Shown here: one piece after another, positions 28,358 through 38,604 of the stretch
Layout: every line of letters starts with the position of its first letter
How positions within the stretch are numbered: position 1 is the stretch's first letter
Origin: Pelobium manganitolerans
GTDB taxonomy: Bacteria; Bacteroidota; Bacteroidia; Sphingobacteriales; Sphingobacteriaceae
DNA: 64,000 bases
NCBI RefSeq assembly: GCF_003609575.1
Contig: NZ_MBTA01000005.1
Span: 100,918-164,917, forward strand
Direction of reading: 5' to 3'
Notes under the pieces: model-generated
Database searches by the model: none
Seen by the model: only the letters and a program-made list of their open reading frames with translations
What the model was told of the DNA's origin: nothing
Made by a program: the position numbers and the translations under genes

Positions 28358-28612
28358 ATGGAAAGAAAATTAAGAAAAACAAGAACTGGGTTAGTGTTGA
28401 GCAACAAAATGGATAAATCCATTGTTGTAGCGGTTGAGCGTAAAGTGAAACACCCAATTTATGGTAAGTTCGTAAAAACGACGACCAAATTTATGGCTCA
28501 TGACGAGAAGAATGATTGCGGTATCGGCGATACCGTTTTGATCATGGAGACACGTCCGCTGAGTAAAAATAAGAACTGGAGATTAGTTGAAATTTTAGAA
28601 AGGGCTAAGTAA
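28358..28612 (+). CDS. rpsQ: 30S ribosomal protein S17
   Basis: OB-fold primary 16S binder. The 84 residues begin [24 protein letters not shown], with [19 protein letters not shown] and [16 protein letters not shown]. Confidence 0.97.
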   Translation: MERKLRKTRTGLVLSNKMDKSIVVAVERKVKHPIYGKFVKTTTKFMAHDEKNDCGIGDTVLIMETRPLSKNKNWRLVEILERAK

Positions 28613-28613
28613 G

Positions 28614-28982
28614 ATGGTACAACAGGAATCAAGACTAAATGTAGCCGATAACTCGGGCGCTAAAGAGGTTTTAGTAATTAGAGTTTTAGGCGGTACCCGT
28701 AAAAGATATGCTTCTATTGGAGATAAAGTGGTTGTTACCGTAAAAAGCGCAATCCCTTCTGGAAACATCAAAAAAGGTACTGTATCAAAAGCCGTAGTAG
28801 TAAGGACTAAAAAGGAGATAAGAAGAAAAGACGGTTCTTATATCCGTTTCGACGATAATGCTGCTGTTTTGTTGAACGCACAAGACGAGCCAAGAGGAAC
28901 CCGTATTTTCGGCCCTGTTGCAAGAGAGCTGCGTGAAAAACAATTCATGAAAATTGTATCATTAGCACCGGAGGTATTGTAA
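28614..28982 (+). CDS. rplN: 50S ribosomal protein L14
   Basis: At the intersubunit bridge. The 122 residues begin [24 protein letters not shown] and end [16 protein letters not shown], standard for the family. It starts 1 nt after rpsQ. Confidence 0.98.
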   Translation: MVQQESRLNVADNSGAKEVLVIRVLGGTRKRYASIGDKVVVTVKSAIPSGNIKKGTVSKAVVVRTKKEIRRKDGSYIRFDDNAAVLLNAQDEPRGTRIFGPVARELREKQFMKIVSLAPEVL

Positions 28983-28983
28983 T

Positions 28984-29319
28984 ATGGAAAACAATAAAAA
29001 AGTAAAACTGAACATCCGTAAAGGAGATTTAGTTAAGGTTATAGCAGGCGACTCAAAAGGGCAACAAGGCAAGGTGCTTGAGGTAATTACCAAAACCAAT
29101 CGCGTATTGGTAGAAGGTACCAACATGGTATCTAAACATACTAAACCAAACGCAGCCAACCCTAATGGTGGCATTGTAAAAAAAGAAGCCCCAATTCATA
29201 TTTCTAACGTGTCTTTAATAGATCCTAAATCTGGTAAAGCTACACGTGTGAGCAGAAAAAGAAATGAAGACGGGAAAGTAATTAGAATAGCTAAAAAATC
29301 TGGGGAGGAAATTAAGTAA
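28984..29319 (+). CDS. rplX: 50S ribosomal protein L24
   Basis: Assembly initiator with a KOW motif ([22 protein letters not shown]). It has 111 residues. The stop overlaps the rplE start (TAATG). Confidence 0.97.
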   Translation: MENNKKVKLNIRKGDLVKVIAGDSKGQQGKVLEVITKTNRVLVEGTNMVSKHTKPNAANPNGGIVKKEAPIHISNVSLIDPKSGKATRVSRKRNEDGKVIRIAKKSGEEIK

Positions 29320-29888
29320 TGGCTTACGCACCAAGATTAAAAAACAAATACAAAGAGGAAATTGTAAGCGCTTTGAAGGATAAATTCCAATACAAAAGCG
29401 TTATGCAAGTACCTAAGTTGCAGAAAATAGCGATTAACCAAGGTGTTGGCGCTGGTGTAACTGACAAAAAGGTGGTTGAATCTGCAATTTTAGAGCTAAC
29501 AACCATTACTGGCCAGCAAGCCGTAGCAGCAAAGTCTAAAAAAGACATCTCTAACTTTAAATTGCGTAAAGGTATGCCGGTAGGTGTGCGTGTTACTTTG
29601 CGCGATAACCAAATGTACGAGTTTTTAGACCGTTTAATTTCTGTTGCACTTCCTCGTATCCGCGATTTCAAAGGTATTAATGATAAAGGTTTTGACGGCC
29701 AAGGTAACTATACTTTGGGTGTGTCAGAACAAATTATCTTCCCAGAGATCAACATTGACAAAATCAATAAAATCCAAGGTATGGATATTACTTTTGTGAC
29801 TTCTGCGGGTACAGATTTAGAAGCATTAGAATTGCTTAAACAATTCGGTTTACCATTTAAAAATCATAACATAGTTAACAATGGCTAA
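29319..29888 (+). CDS. rplE: 50S ribosomal protein L5
   Basis: Binds 5S rRNA and contacts P-site tRNA. The 189 residues contain [28 protein letters not shown] and [21 protein letters not shown]. Its last 8 bp overlap rpsN. Confidence 0.97.
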   Translation: MAYAPRLKNKYKEEIVSALKDKFQYKSVMQVPKLQKIAINQGVGAGVTDKKVVESAILELTTITGQQAVAAKSKKDISNFKLRKGMPVGVRVTLRDNQMYEFLDRLISVALPRIRDFKGINDKGFDGQGNYTLGVSEQIIFPEINIDKINKIQGMDITFVTSAGTDLEALELLKQFGLPFKNHNIVNNG

Positions 29889-30150
29889 AGAAGGAATTAA
29901 AGCTCGTGAGCTAAAACGCCAAAAGTTGGTTGAAAAATACGCGGCAAAAAGAGAGGCATTAAAAGCAGCCGGAGATTACGAAGGCTTAGATAAATTGCCT
30001 AAAAACGCTTCGCCGGTACGTTTGCACAACAGATGTAAGTTAACCGGAAGACCAAGAGGTTATATGCGCCAGTTTGGTATTTCGCGTGTTACCTTCCGCG
30101 AAATGGCTCTAGCAGGCAAAATCCCAGGAGTAAGAAAAGCTAGCTGGTAA
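29881..30150 (+). CDS. rpsN: 30S ribosomal protein S14 (long, zinc-free form)
   Basis: The 89 residues contain [33 protein letters not shown]. Only one Cys is left in the region that holds CxxC-x12-CxxC in zinc-binding S14, so this is the zinc-free type. It overlaps rplE by 8 bp and is followed by a 71-bp spacer with a possible attenuator. Confidence 0.97.
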   Translation: MAKEGIKARELKRQKLVEKYAAKREALKAAGDYEGLDKLPKNASPVRLHNRCKLTGRPRGYMRQFGISRVTFREMALAGKIPGVRKASW

Positions 30151-30165
30151 AAGAAAAATAATCAT

Positions 30166-30209
30166 AAAGAATTTTTTGTACCTTTGCGGTCCGAAAAATT
30201 CTTTTTTTT
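30166..30209 (+). promoter_or_regulatory. AT-rich attenuator-like hairpin with an embedded -7 motif
   Basis: AAAGAATTTTT (30166-30176) pairs perfectly with AAAAATTCTTT (30194-30204), followed by T's to 30209, like a weak intrinsic terminator inside the operon. The loop contains TACCTTTG (30179-30186), a match to TAnnTTTG. It could reduce read-through and restart transcription ahead of rpsH. No -33 TTG is found at the right spacing. Confidence 0.45.
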
Positions 30210-30221
30210 ACATCAATAATA

Positions 30222-30620
30222 ATGTATACAGATCCAATCGCAGATTATCTTACAAGAGTAAGGAATGCCATCAAGGCCAACCACAGGGTTGTAGAAATTC
30301 CTGCATCAAACCTTAAAAAAGAAATCACAAAAGTTCTTTTTGACAAAGGTTACATCACGAACTACAAGTTTGAGGACAACAACGTTCAAGGCACCATTAA
30401 AGTAGCTTTGAAATACCATCCGATAACCAAAGTTCCGGCTATCCGCAGCATTGCGAGAGCCAGTAGACCAGGTTTGAGAAAATATGCAGGTACGGGCGAT
30501 ATGCCAAGAGTATTAAATGGTTTAGGTATAGCCATATTGTCAACTTCTAAAGGTGTAATGACCGATAAAGAAGCAAAACAACTTAATGTTGGTGGCGAAG
30601 TTTTATGTTACGTTTACTAG
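30222..30620 (+). CDS. rpsH: 30S ribosomal protein S8
   Basis: 16S central-domain binder and, in E. coli, repressor of the spc operon. The 132 residues begin MYTDPIADYLTRVRNAIKANH and end with STSKGVMTDKEAKQLNVGGEVLCYVY, the normal signature. Confidence 0.98.
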   Translation: MYTDPIADYLTRVRNAIKANHRVVEIPASNLKKEITKVLFDKGYITNYKFEDNNVQGTIKVALKYHPITKVPAIRSIARASRPGLRKYAGTGDMPRVLNGLGIAILSTSKGVMTDKEAKQLNVGGEVLCYVY

Positions 30621-30638
30621 TTTAAGGAGGTTTAAGAA

Positions 30639-31196
30639 ATGTCAAGAGTAGGTAAATCACCAATTCCAGTTCCAAATGGCGTAACGTTAACAGTATCTAA
30701 AGACAATTTAGTAACGGTTAAAGGCCCAAAAGGAGAATTAAGTCAGCAAGTAGATTCAGACATTACTGTAGCTGAAGAAGACGGAAACATCGTTGTGAAA
30801 CGACCAACCGATCAAAAACGCCACAAAGCTTTGCACGGTTTGTACAGGGCTTTAATTAACAACATGGTTGTTGGCGTTACTGAAGGTTATAAAGTTCAAC
30901 AAGAATTAGTGGGTGTGGGTTACAGAGCATCTAACCAAGGAAATACTTTAGATTTGGTTTTAGGTTTTTCTCACCACGTAGTTTTTGCGCTTCCGCCAGA
31001 AGTTAAAGTTGCTACCGCATCAGAAAAAGGAAAGAACCCAATTATCACTTTAGAATCTATTGACAAACAGTTACTTGGACAAGTAGCGGCAAAGATTCGC
31101 TCGTTAAGAGCACCAGAACCTTACAAAGGTAAAGGTATTAAGTTTGTTGGTGAAGAGTTGAGAAGAAAAGCAGGTAAGTCGGCATCTAAAAAATAA
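30639..31196 (+). CDS. rplF: 50S ribosomal protein L6
   Basis: Near the factor-binding site. The 185 residues begin [17 protein letters not shown] and end in [30 protein letters not shown] full AAGGAGG (30624-30630) lies 8 nt before the ATG, which is unusual in this cluster. Confidence 0.98.
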   Translation: MSRVGKSPIPVPNGVTLTVSKDNLVTVKGPKGELSQQVDSDITVAEEDGNIVVKRPTDQKRHKALHGLYRALINNMVVGVTEGYKVQQELVGVGYRASNQGNTLDLVLGFSHHVVFALPPEVKVATASEKGKNPIITLESIDKQLLGQVAAKIRSLRAPEPYKGKGIKFVGEELRRKAGKSASKK

Positions 31197-31201
31197 TTGT
31201 A

Positions 31202-31558
31202 ATGGCAGGAAAAGTTAAAACATCCCGCAGGGATAGAATAAAAAAAGGCATCAGAAAAAGAATTTCTGGGTCTCAAGAGCGCCCTCGCTTATCTGTTTTC
31301 AGAAGCAATAAAGGCATTTACGCTCAAATTATAAATGACAACGACGGTAAAACGTTGGTAGCAGCTTCATCTTTAGAGAAAGATTTTAGTGCATCAGGTA
31401 CTAAAATAGACCAATCAAAAGAAGTGGGCAAAAAAGTAGCTGAGAAAGCTGTTGCCGCCGGCATTAAAGAAGTTGTTTTTGATAGAAATGGTTACTTGTA
31501 CCATGGCCGCATTAAATCTTTGGCCGAAGGCGCACGTGAGGGTGGTTTAATCTTTTAA
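31202..31558 (+). CDS. rplR: 50S ribosomal protein L18
   Basis: Binds 5S rRNA. The 118 residues contain [20 protein letters not shown] and [24 protein letters not shown], typical of L18. Confidence 0.97.
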   Translation: MAGKVKTSRRDRIKKGIRKRISGSQERPRLSVFRSNKGIYAQIINDNDGKTLVAASSLEKDFSASGTKIDQSKEVGKKVAEKAVAAGIKEVVFDRNGYLYHGRIKSLAEGAREGGLIF

Positions 31559-31570
31559 TGGAAGTATAGC

Positions 31571-32089
31571 ATGTCAACTATAAATATAAAGAGAGTAAAA
31601 GCGAACGAGATTGAATTAAAAGATCGTTTAGTTAGTATCCAACGTGTTGCTAAAGTTACCAAAGGTGGTCGTACTTTCAGTTTCTCTGCTATTGTTGTAG
31701 TAGGTGATGAAAACGGTGTAGTAGGCTACGGTTTAGGTAAAGCAAAAGAGGTTACCGAGGCCATTGCCAAAGGTATCGATGATGCTAAAAAGAACTTGGT
31801 AAAAGTACCTGTAATTAACAACACCATCCCGCATGAGCAAATAGGTAAGTTTTCTGGCGGTTTTGTTTTCTTAAAACCAGCAGCAAACGGTACCGGAGTA
31901 ATTGCCGGTGGTGCGATGAGGGCTGTATTAGAATCTGCCGGTATCCACAACGTATTGGCAAAGTCTAAAGGTTCTTCTAACCCGCACAACGTGGTTAAAG
32001 CAACTATTTCTGCGCTATCTCAAATGAGAGATGCACGCACGGTAGCTCAACAAAGAGGTGTTTCATTAGATAAAGTTTTTAACGGTTAA
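31571..32089 (+). CDS. rpsE: 30S ribosomal protein S5
   Basis: Decoding-fidelity protein at the mRNA entry. The 172 residues contain [37 protein letters not shown] and [18 protein letters not shown]. Confidence 0.97.
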   Translation: MSTINIKRVKANEIELKDRLVSIQRVAKVTKGGRTFSFSAIVVVGDENGVVGYGLGKAKEVTEAIAKGIDDAKKNLVKVPVINNTIPHEQIGKFSGGFVFLKPAANGTGVIAGGAMRAVLESAGIHNVLAKSKGSSNPHNVVKATISALSQMRDARTVAQQRGVSLDKVFNG

Positions 32090-32093
32090 GAAG

Positions 32094-32273
32094 ATGGCTA
32101 AGATAAAAATCACCCAGATTAAGAGCGTTATTGATAGAAGCGAACGCCAAAAAAGAACGATGCAGGCTTTGGGTTTAACCAAAATTAACAGCACCGTTGA
32201 AGTAGAAGCTAATCCGGCAATCATCGGAATGGTTAAAAAAGTAAATCATTTGGTAGCCGTAGAAAAAGTATAA
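32094..32273 (+). CDS. rpmD: 50S ribosomal protein L30
   Basis: A 59-residue protein starting MAKIKITQIKSVIDRSERQK and ending HLVAVEKV, with the ALGLTKINSTVEV core of L30. It sits in the canonical rpsE-rpmD-rplO order, 4 bp after rpsE and 5 bp before rplO. Confidence 0.96.
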   Translation: MAKIKITQIKSVIDRSERQKRTMQALGLTKINSTVEVEANPAIIGMVKKVNHLVAVEKV

Positions 32274-32278
32274 TTACC

Positions 32279-32725
32279 ATGAATTTAAGTAACTTAAAAC
32301 CTGCAGAAGGTTCAGTAAAAAATAGAAAAAGAATTGGTCGTGGTACCGGTTCTGGACGTGGCGGTACTTCCACACGCGGACATAAAGGTGCGGGCTCGCG
32401 CTCTGGTTACTCTTCAAAAGTTGGTTTTGAAGGTGGTCAAATGCCTTTACAGCGCCGTGTGCCAAAAGTAGGATTTAAAAACCCGAACCGTGTTGAGTAC
32501 GTTGGAATTAATTTAGATGTTTTACAAGGCATTGCAGAGAAATTTAATTTAAGTGCTGTTTCTTTAGAAACTTTGAGAGCGCACGGTTTAGTTTCTAAAA
32601 ATGACTTAGTAAAAATCTTAGGCCGTGGCGAGCTTAAAACAAAGCTTGAGGTTAAAGCCCACGGATTTACTGCAACAGCACAAAAAGCTATCGAAGCTTT
32701 AGGTGGTTCGGTTGAAAAAATATAA
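32279..32725 (+). CDS. rplO: 50S ribosomal protein L15
   Basis: Late-assembly protein. The 148 residues begin MNLSNLKPAEGSVKNRKRIGRG and contain the Gly/Arg-rich GTGSGRGGTSTRGHKGAGSRSG and FEGGQMPLQRRVPK motifs. Confidence 0.97.
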   Translation: MNLSNLKPAEGSVKNRKRIGRGTGSGRGGTSTRGHKGAGSRSGYSSKVGFEGGQMPLQRRVPKVGFKNPNRVEYVGINLDVLQGIAEKFNLSAVSLETLRAHGLVSKNDLVKILGRGELKTKLEVKAHGFTATAQKAIEALGGSVEKI

Positions 32726-32734
32726 TTTTACTTC

Positions 32735-34072
32735 ATGAAGAAGCTGTTCACGACATTATCCAATATTTGGAAAATCGAGGAATTAAGAGTGCGTATTTTA
32801 TACACACTCTTAATTCTTTTGGTATATAGAATCGGTTCATTTATCGTATTGCCTGGCGTAGATCCGGCATCGTTAAGCAACCAAGAGGCCAAAGATGGCT
32901 TACTGGGTTTGTTAAACATGTTTGCAGGAGGTTCTTTTTCTAGAGCGTCTATTTTCGCTTTAGGAGTAATGCCTTATATCTCTGCGTCCATCGTGGTTCA
33001 GTTATTAGGTATTGCAGTTCCGTATTTTCAAAAAATGCAGAAAGAAGGAGAAAGTGGCCGTAAGAAGATCGATCAGATTACGCGTTACCTAACTATCGGT
33101 ATTACTGCTTTGCAAGCCATCGGTTACGTTAAATCACAGATTTCTCCGGAAGCTAGGTTAATTAGCGAGCCTTTATTTACCATTTCTTCAATGATTATCC
33201 TTACCGCAGGTACCATGTTTGTAATGTGGATGGGTGAGAAAATCACAGATAAAGGTATTGGTAACGGTATCTCTATCTTAATTATGGTGGGTATTATTGC
33301 ACAGTTGCCTTACGGTATTTTTGGAGAGTTTATGTTTAGGTTAAACGGTTCTGGAGGTTTAATCGCGTTCTTTATCGAGCTGGTAGCCTTATTCGCCGTG
33401 GTAGTATTTACGGTGTTAATTATCCAAGGAACACGCAAAGTACCTGTACAATACGCTAAAAAGATTGTTGGGAATAAGCAGTATGGCGGTGTAAGACAGT
33501 ATATTCCGTTAAAGTTGAATGCGGCAGGTGTAATGCCGATCATTTTTGCGCAAGCAATTATGTTTATCCCTTCAACTATCGGGCAGTTTTTCCCATCAGC
33601 GCAATCGTCGTTGTTAGCATCATTTAGTGATTATACTTCATTTGCCTACAACCTTACTTTTGCCATCCTTATTATCTTGTTCACGTTCTTTTACACTGCA
33701 ATCACCATTAATCCTAACCAAATGGCGGATGATATGAAAAAGAACGGTGGCTTTGTACCGGGCATTAAACCAGGTAAAGCAACTGCCGATTTTATCGACG
33801 CAATTATCTCTAGGATTACTTTCCCAGGTTCTATATTTTTAGCTATCATCGCTATTTTACCGGCATTTGCAATTATCGCAGGTGTTAACTCGCAATTTGC
33901 GCACTTCTTTGGAGGTACTTCTTTGCTGATTTTAGTAGCGGTAGTTTTAGATACTTTGCAACAAATCGAAAGTCACTTATTGATGCGCCATTACGATGGT
34001 TTGATGAAGACGGGAAGAATTAGCGGTCGTACGGCAACTACTTCTGTTGGTACTTCAGAAGCAGTGATCTAA
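32735..34072 (+). CDS. secY: preprotein translocase channel subunit SecY
   Basis: Forms the SecYEG protein-conducting pore. The 445 residues show ten membrane helices, the plug region after LPGVDPASL, the SxxALGVMPYISASIVVQLL helix and the cytoplasmic loops used by SecA and ribosomes. Its place in the spc operon is canonical. It starts 9 bp after rplO; map follows after 7 bp. Confidence 0.97.
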   Translation: MKKLFTTLSNIWKIEELRVRILYTLLILLVYRIGSFIVLPGVDPASLSNQEAKDGLLGLLNMFAGGSFSRASIFALGVMPYISASIVVQLLGIAVPYFQKMQKEGESGRKKIDQITRYLTIGITALQAIGYVKSQISPEARLISEPLFTISSMIILTAGTMFVMWMGEKITDKGIGNGISILIMVGIIAQLPYGIFGEFMFRLNGSGGLIAFFIELVALFAVVVFTVLIIQGTRKVPVQYAKKIVGNKQYGGVRQYIPLKLNAAGVMPIIFAQAIMFIPSTIGQFFPSAQSSLLASFSDYTSFAYNLTFAILIILFTFFYTAITINPNQMADDMKKNGGFVPGIKPGKATADFIDAIISRITFPGSIFLAIIAILPAFAIIAGVNSQFAHFFGGTSLLILVAVVLDTLQQIESHLLMRHYDGLMKTGRISGRTATTSVGTSEAVI

Positions 34073-34079
34073 ATCGATA

Positions 34080-34862
34080 ATGCGAAAAATAATCCTCAAG
34101 TCGCCAGAAGAAATTGAGCTAATCAGAGCGAGTTCGCAATTGGTAGCTAGAACCCACGCCGAGGTTGCAAAAATCATCGGCGAGGGTGTTTCTACAAAAC
34201 AGCTGAACAAAGTTGCTGAAGAGTTTATAAGAGATAATGGCGCAATACCAGCCTTTTTAAACTATAACGGTTTTCCGTACACACTGTGCATTTCTTTAAA
34301 TGATCAAGTGGTGCACGGTTTCCCAAGCGACTATCAGTTGCAAAGTGGCGATATCGTTTCTGTAGATTGTGGCGTAATAAAAGACGGTTATTTTGGCGAC
34401 TCGGCTTATACCTTTATGATAGGTGAGGTTGAAGAAGAAACCAAACAATTGTTAAAGGTCACCCAAGAATGCTTGGATTTAGCCATCGAGAAAGCCATAG
34501 TGGGCAACCGCGTTGGCGATATCGGTTATGCTTGCCAGCAGCACGCAGAAAGACATGGCTACGGTGTAGTGAAAGAGTTGGTGGGGCATGGCGTGGGTAA
34601 AATGTTGCACGAGAAACCAGATGTGCCAAACTACGGTAAAAGAGGCTCGGGCATTAAGTTGGTTGAGGGGATGGTTTTAGCTATTGAACCGATGATTAAC
34701 GCGGGCAGGGCCGCTGTTAAATTCTGGAACGACGGCTGGACGGTTTCAACCATAGACAAAAAGCCTTCTGCACATTTTGAGCATACAGTTGCGATTAAAA
34801 AAGGTAAAGCAGATGTACTATCTACGTTTGCATACGTAGAAGAAGTTTTAAATAAAAAATAA
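34080..34862 (+). CDS. map: type I methionine aminopeptidase
   Basis: Removes initiator Met in the cytosol. The 260 residues contain the pita-bread metal ligands: HGFPSDYQLQSGDIVSVDCGVIKDGYFGDSA (two Asp), GHGVGKMLHEKPDVPN (His), VLAIEPM (Glu) and FEHTVAI (Glu). It lies between secY and infA. Confidence 0.96.
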   Translation: MRKIILKSPEEIELIRASSQLVARTHAEVAKIIGEGVSTKQLNKVAEEFIRDNGAIPAFLNYNGFPYTLCISLNDQVVHGFPSDYQLQSGDIVSVDCGVIKDGYFGDSAYTFMIGEVEEETKQLLKVTQECLDLAIEKAIVGNRVGDIGYACQQHAERHGYGVVKELVGHGVGKMLHEKPDVPNYGKRGSGIKLVEGMVLAIEPMINAGRAAVKFWNDGWTVSTIDKKPSAHFEHTVAIKKGKADVLSTFAYVEEVLNKK

Positions 34863-34881
34863 AAATTAAAATATTTTTACT

Positions 34882-34889
34882 TAATTTTG
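34882..34889 (+). promoter_or_regulatory. candidate internal -7 element before infA
   Basis: TAATTTTG fits TAnnTTTG in the 71-bp map-infA spacer, 45 bp before infA, and is followed by GC. No -33 TTG at the expected distance. It could start a separate infA-rpmJ-rpsM transcript. Confidence 0.4.
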
Positions 34890-34933
34890 CGTCCCGCTTT
34901 GGGCGGTGCTAAAACAGTAAAAATCAAACAAAT

Positions 34934-35152
34934 ATGGCTAAACAATCCTCTATAGAGCAAGACGGGATTATTAAAGAAGCATTATCTAATGCAATGTTCC
35001 GTGTTGAACTGGAGAACGGTCATGAGATTATCGCGCATATTTCGGGTAAAATGAGGATGCACTACATCAAAATTTTACCGGGGGACCGCGTTAAGTTGGA
35101 GATGTCTCCATATGATCTTACAAAAGGTAGAATTACTTATAGGTATAAATAG
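34934..35152 (+). CDS. infA: translation initiation factor IF-1
   Basis: S1-like OB-fold factor occupying the A site during initiation. The 72 residues begin [26 protein letters not shown] and end with [11 protein letters not shown]. It is followed after 2 bp by rpmJ. Confidence 0.97.
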   Translation: MAKQSSIEQDGIIKEALSNAMFRVELENGHEIIAHISGKMRMHYIKILPGDRVKLEMSPYDLTKGRITYRYK

Positions 35153-35154
35153 AA

Positions 35155-35271
35155 ATGAAAGTTAGAGCATCCATTAAAAAACGCAGCGCTGATTGCAAAA
35201 TCATCCGCAGGAAAGGGAAACTTTACGTTATCAACAAAAAGAATCCTAAGTTCAAGCAGCGTCAAGGTTAA
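35155..35271 (+). CDS. rpmJ: 50S ribosomal protein L36, zinc-free form
   Basis: A 38-residue protein, [17 protein letters not shown]..., ending PKFKQRQG. The family's C-x2-C-x12-C-x4-H zinc site has lost all but one Cys, so this is the zinc-independent paralogue type. It lies 2 bp after infA in the canonical place. Confidence 0.95.
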   Translation: MKVRASIKKRSADCKIIRRKGKLYVINKKNPKFKQRQG

Positions 35272-35296
35272 TTATTAAAACTATCAACAAACACAA

Positions 35297-35674
35297 ATGG
35301 CAAGGATAGCAGGTATAGATTTACCAAAAAACAAAAGAGGAGAGATCGGCCTTACTTATATCTACGGAATAGGAAGAAGCACAGCTCAGTCTATTTTAGA
35401 GCAAGCTGGCATCAGCGTAGATAAAAAAGTTCAAGATTGGACCGATGAAGAATTAACAGCGATCCGTAACATCATCAACGAGTCTATCAAAGTTGAAGGC
35501 CAATTGCGCTCTGAAGTGCAGTTAAACATCAAACGTTTAATGGATATCGGTTGTTACAGAGGACTACGTCACAGGAAAGGTTTGCCACTACGTGGGCAAC
35601 GAACCAAAAACAACTCTCGTACCCGTAAAGGAAAGAGAAAAACTGTTGCGAACAAGAAAAAAGCTACTAAATAA
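35297..35674 (+). CDS. rpsM: 30S ribosomal protein S13
   Basis: Head protein at the central bridge. The 125 residues contain [26 protein letters not shown] and [25 protein letters not shown]. Confidence 0.98.
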   Translation: MARIAGIDLPKNKRGEIGLTYIYGIGRSTAQSILEQAGISVDKKVQDWTDEELTAIRNIINESIKVEGQLRSEVQLNIKRLMDIGCYRGLRHRKGLPLRGQRTKNNSRTRKGKRKTVANKKKATK

Positions 35675-35690
35675 TAATTGATAGTAAGAA

Positions 35691-36080
35691 ATGGCTAAGT
35701 CAAAAAAAGTTACTAAAAAGCGTTTAGTTGTAGTTGAGCCAGTTGGGCAAGCACATATTAACGCTACTTTTAATAACATCATTATTACCCTAACAAACAA
35801 CCAAGGTCAAACTATTTCTTGGTCATCAGCCGGAAAGCAAGGTTTCAAAGGGTCTAAAAAGAATACTCCTTACGCAGCTTCACAAGCCGCTATTGACTGT
35901 GGTAAAGCAGCTCATGATTTAGGTCTTCGTAAAGTAGAGGTTTTTGTAAAAGGTCCAGGTTCTGGTCGCGAGTCGGCAATCCGTACTTTACAAAACTCTG
36001 GTTTAGAAGTAACCGTAATCAGAGATATTACGCCGCTTCCGCACAACGGATGTCGCCCACCAAAAAGAAGAAGAGTTTAA
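35691..36080 (+). CDS. rpsK: 30S ribosomal protein S11
   Basis: Platform protein. The 129 residues contain [20 protein letters not shown] and end [17 protein letters not shown], the universal S11 tail. Confidence 0.98.
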   Translation: MAKSKKVTKKRLVVVEPVGQAHINATFNNIIITLTNNQGQTISWSSAGKQGFKGSKKNTPYAASQAAIDCGKAAHDLGLRKVEVFVKGPGSGRESAIRTLQNSGLEVTVIRDITPLPHNGCRPPKRRRV

Positions 36081-36143
36081 TAATTATTTTAAAGATAAGA
36101 TTCGCCCGGGGTTTAGCTGGGACGATACTTTAAAACACACAAA

Positions 36144-36752
36144 ATGGCTAGATATACAGGTCCAAAATCCAAAATCGCCCGTAAATTCAGAGAACCAATT
36201 TTTGGTCCTGATAAGGCATTAGAAAGAAAAAATTACCCTCCCGGACAGCACGGTGCTTCAAAAAGAAGAGGAAAGCAGTCGGAGTACGCAACCCAGTTGC
36301 AAGAAAAACAAAAGGTAAAATACACTTATGGTGTGTTGGAGAAACAATTCTCTAACCTTTTCAAAAAAGCATCTGCTAAAGGCGGTATTACAGGTACTAA
36401 CTTGCTTCAGTTATTGGAAGCTCGTTTAGATAACGCAGTTTACCGTTTAGGTATTGCACCAACCAGATCTGGTGCACGTCAGTTAGTTTCTCACAGACAT
36501 ATCACCGTTAACGGTGCTGTGGTAAACATTCCATCTTACCTACTTAAAGCAGGTGATGTAATTGAAGTTAGAGAGAAATCTAAATCTTTAGAAACAATCA
36601 CTAACTCAGTTGCTGGCCGTACAATTAACAAATACAGCTGGTTCGAGTGGGATTCAAAAGCGCTTTCTGGTAAATTTTTACAATATCCAGAGCGTGAAAG
36701 TATTCCAGAAAACATTAAGGAAAACTTAATCGTCGAGTTGTACTCTAAATAA
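36144..36752 (+). CDS. rpsD: 30S ribosomal protein S4 (zinc-free)
   Basis: Assembly initiator with an S4 RNA-binding domain ([32 protein letters not shown]). The N-terminus lacks the four-Cys zinc site found in some bacteria. The 202 residues are normal length. Confidence 0.97.
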   Translation: MARYTGPKSKIARKFREPIFGPDKALERKNYPPGQHGASKRRGKQSEYATQLQEKQKVKYTYGVLEKQFSNLFKKASAKGGITGTNLLQLLEARLDNAVYRLGIAPTRSGARQLVSHRHITVNGAVVNIPSYLLKAGDVIEVREKSKSLETITNSVAGRTINKYSWFEWDSKALSGKFLQYPERESIPENIKENLIVELYSK

Positions 36753-36840
36753 TGATAATATTACTAGCTGGCTCTTGTTTTACAGGGGCCGGCTTAGTTA
36801 TTTTATCCAGAAATTAACGATTAACATAAGGCACACATAA

Positions 36841-37833
36841 ATGACAATATTAGCATTTCAGAGACCCGATAAAGTAATTATGCAGAAATCAACAGATTTC
36901 GACGGTACGTTTGAATTCCGCCCGTTGGAGCCTGGTTTCGGTGTTACCATTGGTAACTCGCTTAGAAGAATTTTGCTTTCTTCATTAGAAGGTTTCGCAA
37001 TTACCTCTGTTCGTTTTTCAGGTGTTTCTCATGAGTTTTCTACCATCAAAGGTGTGGCAGAAGATGTTGTGGATATCATCCTTAATTTGAAACAGGTTCG
37101 CTTCAAAAAAAACGGCGACTCTGGCGATACCGAAAAAATCTTTGTGATCATTAACGGTCAAGAGACTTTTAAAGCTGGCGACATTACTAAATTCTCTAAC
37201 AACTTTGAGGTTTTAAACCCCGATTTTGTAATCTGTAACATGGAAGATTCTGTTACTTTAGAGATTGAGTTGACCATCAACAAAGGTAGAGGTTACGTAT
37301 CTGCAGAGGAAAATAAAAATGCTGATGCTCCGGTAGGTGTAATTGCAATTGACTCGATCTACACTCCGATCAAAAACGTAAAGTATACCATTGAGAACTT
37401 CCGTGTTGAACAAAAAACCGACTACGAAAAGTTAGTTTTAGACATCACCACTGATGGCTCTATCCATCCGGAAGAAGCATTAAAAGAAGCTGCGAAAATT
37501 TTAATCCAGCACTTTATGCTTTTCTCTGATGAGAACTTGGTGTTAGAGTCTCAGGCTAAAGAAGAAACCAAAGAGGTTGACGAAGAAGTTTTACACATGC
37601 GTAAAATTTTAAAAACCGAATTGGTTGATTTGGATCTATCTGTACGTGCATTAAACTGCTTAAAAGCGGCAGATATCAGATCATTGGCCGAGTTGGTTTC
37701 TTACGATGTTGCCGATATGTTGAAGTTCAGGAACTTCGGTAAAAAATCGTTAACTGAAATTCAGGAATTAGTAAAATCAAAAGGTTTATCTTTTGGTATG
37801 AACCTGGCAAAATTTAAATTAGACGAGGAATAA
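36841..37833 (+). CDS. rpoA: RNA polymerase alpha subunit
   Basis: The 330 residues have the N-terminal dimerisation domain ([26 protein letters not shown]) and the C-terminal domain with helix-hairpin-helix ([23 protein letters not shown] ... [21 protein letters not shown]). It lies between rpsD and rplQ as in most alpha operons. Confidence 0.98.
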   Translation: MTILAFQRPDKVIMQKSTDFDGTFEFRPLEPGFGVTIGNSLRRILLSSLEGFAITSVRFSGVSHEFSTIKGVAEDVVDIILNLKQVRFKKNGDSGDTEKIFVIINGQETFKAGDITKFSNNFEVLNPDFVICNMEDSVTLEIELTINKGRGYVSAEENKNADAPVGVIAIDSIYTPIKNVKYTIENFRVEQKTDYEKLVLDITTDGSIHPEEALKEAAKILIQHFMLFSDENLVLESQAKEETKEVDEEVLHMRKILKTELVDLDLSVRALNCLKAADIRSLAELVSYDVADMLKFRNFGKKSLTEIQELVKSKGLSFGMNLAKFKLDEE

Positions 37834-37922
37834 TCCCGTTTGTAAACGCTTGTAAATAATGTAGCATAATTCCCGGCTCGCCATGGTGGCTTGAGCTGAC
37901 GGTATGCACAAACTAAATAGTA

Positions 37923-38471
37923 ATGAGACACGGAAAAAAACACAATCACTTAGGTCGTAAAACAGCTCACAGAAAAGCTTTACTTTCTAACTTAGCTTCT
38001 TCTTTAATTGAGCACAAGCGTATTGTGACTACTTTGGCAAAAGCAAAAGCTTTGAGAGTTTATGTAGAGCCTTTGATTACAAAATCTAAAAACGACACTA
38101 CACACTCACGTCGTACAGTTTTTTCTTATTTACAGAAAAAAGAAGTAGTTACTACATTGTTCCGCGAGGTTGCAGAGAAAGTAGCTAACCGTCCAGGTGG
38201 TTACACTAGGATTGTAAAGTTGGCTAACCGCCAAGGCGACAACGCAGAAATGGCAATGATTGAATTGGTAGATTTTAACACTACCTACAATGCAGAGGCT
38301 AAGGTTGAGAAAAAAGCTACTCGTAGAAGAGGTTCAAAAGCTAAAAAATCTGAAACTACTGCTACTGAAGAGGCAACTACAAAGGCAGAAGAAACTGAAG
38401 CGAAAGCAGAAGTTGCTGAAACGCCTGCAGAAGATGCTAACGAGGCAAAAGAAGAAAAATCTGCTGAGTAA
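37923..38471 (+). CDS. rplQ: 50S ribosomal protein L17 with acidic/basic C-terminal extension
   Basis: The 182 residues begin [25 protein letters not shown], the L17 core of about 120 residues. The last ~60 residues are an Ala/Glu/Lys-rich low-complexity tail ([20 protein letters not shown]), a lineage extension that is probably disordered. It is the last gene before a strong terminator. Confidence 0.97.
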   Translation: MRHGKKHNHLGRKTAHRKALLSNLASSLIEHKRIVTTLAKAKALRVYVEPLITKSKNDTTHSRRTVFSYLQKKEVVTTLFREVAEKVANRPGGYTRIVKLANRQGDNAEMAMIELVDFNTTYNAEAKVEKKATRRRGSKAKKSETTATEEATTKAEETEAKAEVAETPAEDANEAKEEKSAE

Positions 38472-38492
38472 GAATAAATAAAGTTTATAAGA

Positions 38493-38521
38493 AACCTTCG
38501 GAAACCCGAAGGTTTTTTTTT
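38493..38521 (+). terminator. intrinsic terminator of the ribosomal operon
   Basis: AACCTTCGG (38493-38501) pairs perfectly with CCGAAGGTT (38506-38514) around an AAAC loop, followed by T's to 38521. It lies 21 bp after the rplQ stop. Confidence 0.93.
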
Positions 38522-38604
38522 GCCTTAAATTTACCGTTTTTATTTTTTATAAAAAGCATATGCATCGTGATAATTAATTATCTTAATGCGTCCTAAAACT
38601 TTTT

